A DNA stretch of 64,000 bases from Pseudanabaena sp. PCC 6802. Lineage in GTDB: Bacteria; Cyanobacteriota; Cyanobacteriia; Pseudanabaenales; Pseudanabaenaceae. The notes beneath the pieces were generated by a model. That model saw only the letters and a program-made list of their open reading frames with translations. It made no database searches and was not told the origin of the DNA. Every line of letters begins with the position of its first letter. The stretch's first letter is position 1. This document shows, piece by piece, positions 63,753-64,000 of the stretch. Position numbers and translations under genes: made by a program. The stretch is taken from NCBI RefSeq assembly GCF_000332175.1, contig NZ_KB235914.1, positions 3,096,868 through 3,160,867 of the forward strand, given 5' to 3'.

Positions 63753-64000
63753 TTAAGTTTGAGTAACTGGTTCAACCTTGGTATAAGATAGAACCCCTTC
63801 AACTCCGGCAAAAGTTCCTGACAGGGGGAACCCTCTCTGCTCGTCTGTCAAAATTGCCACAATGGGAATAATTAAGTCTTGGATATTCTTTGGGTCGTCA
63901 ATGTATACACCCATCTGGATGTGACCGTCGGTTGCCCGTGCCGTCCCTGTAAACTTGCTATTGATGTCGGCTTGAGAAATAAAAGCAGTTACTTTTATAT
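63753..64000 (-). CDS. Unknown protein, C-terminal part
   Basis: The last 81 residues of a minus-strand protein whose start lies outside the window. Sequence includes IKVTAFISQADINSKFTGTA, then MGVYIDDPKNIQDLIIPIVA and a C-terminal GVLSYTKVEPVTQT. I do not recognise a family. It is soluble and beta-strand-rich, with no membrane segment. The terminator at 63663 supports a real 3' end. Confidence 0.6.
   Translation of the reverse strand, partial: IKVTAFISQADINSKFTGTARATDGHIQMGVYIDDPKNIQDLIIPIVAILTDEQRGFPLSGTFAGVEGVLSYTKVEPVTQT

Overview
The window is chromosomal DNA from a cyanobacterium. It is rich in the cyanobacterial HIP1 octamer GCGATCGC. It carries chlorophyll synthase (chlG), CP12, a carotenoid desaturase of the CrtD type, a UbiA prenyltransferase of the plastoquinone type, an NblA-like protein, a divergent phycobiliprotein homologue and a phycobilisome linker-domain protein. 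Small dispersed palindromic repeats and insertion-sequence remnants are abundant. I cannot name the species.

Layout. 1-8.3 kb: partial crtD, a secreted RTX/Calx-beta protein, a PLP enzyme of the methionine gamma-lyase-like family, an NrtR-like Nudix protein, a VOC protein, a HicBA toxin-antitoxin pair and ispH. 8.5-18.6 kb: a monomeric isocitrate dehydrogenase, purS-purQ, a pentapeptide-repeat protein, larC split by a probable -1 frameshift at an A9 run, an nblA-like gene, a HAD phosphatase, recA and an HTH/GrpE-like protein. 18.6-23.4 kb: a compact accessory island ending at tRNA-Phe. It holds an IS630 orfA, an intact and a decayed toxin-antitoxin module, a cytosine-5 methyltransferase with an N-terminal MerR-like domain, a PmeII/EcoO109I-like endonuclease and a broken DUF1537 kinase. 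23.5-29 kb: an ABC ATPase, the phycobiliprotein-like/linker pair, nusB, a ferredoxin and an APC transporter. 29-43.4 kb is mostly core: ald, LON-domain and PH-domain proteins, argG, fmt, secD-secF, chlG, a ubiA homologue and CP12. 43.4-49.6 kb: a possible TIR-like protein, a receiver protein with YRG repeats, a ParA ATPase overlapping a long coiled-coil gene, and a Ser/Thr kinase gene disrupted by a 948-bp IS5-type element. 49.9-59.5 kb: an Na+/H+ antiporter, a 939-aa membrane iron-sulfur protein with a cyclic-nucleotide-binding-like C-terminus, and an RND efflux adaptor and pump. 59.7-63.6 kb: a decayed tRNA-Ala, an arginine/ornithine antiporter and arginine deiminase, then an IS1-family element with an amber-interrupted transposase. 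A partial unknown gene ends the window.

How genes work together. HicB/HicA and the MazF-like pair are overlapping toxin-antitoxin units. PurS and PurQ are subunits of FGAM synthase. SecD/SecF form the Sec accessory complex. ArcD and ArcA would import arginine and deiminate it. The methyltransferase and endonuclease should form a type II restriction-modification pair. ParA and the coiled-coil protein look like a positioning ATPase and its partner.

The strongest unusual observations are the larC frameshift, the families of small mobile palindromic elements that share one GC-rich core but have different ends (including two nested insertions), the tRNA-Phe-bounded defence island, the divergent phycobiliprotein/linker pair, the ParA/coiled-coil/YRG-receiver cluster, the arginine-deiminase cassette next to a decayed tRNA, and the iron-sulfur/regulatory-domain fusion beside an RND pump.
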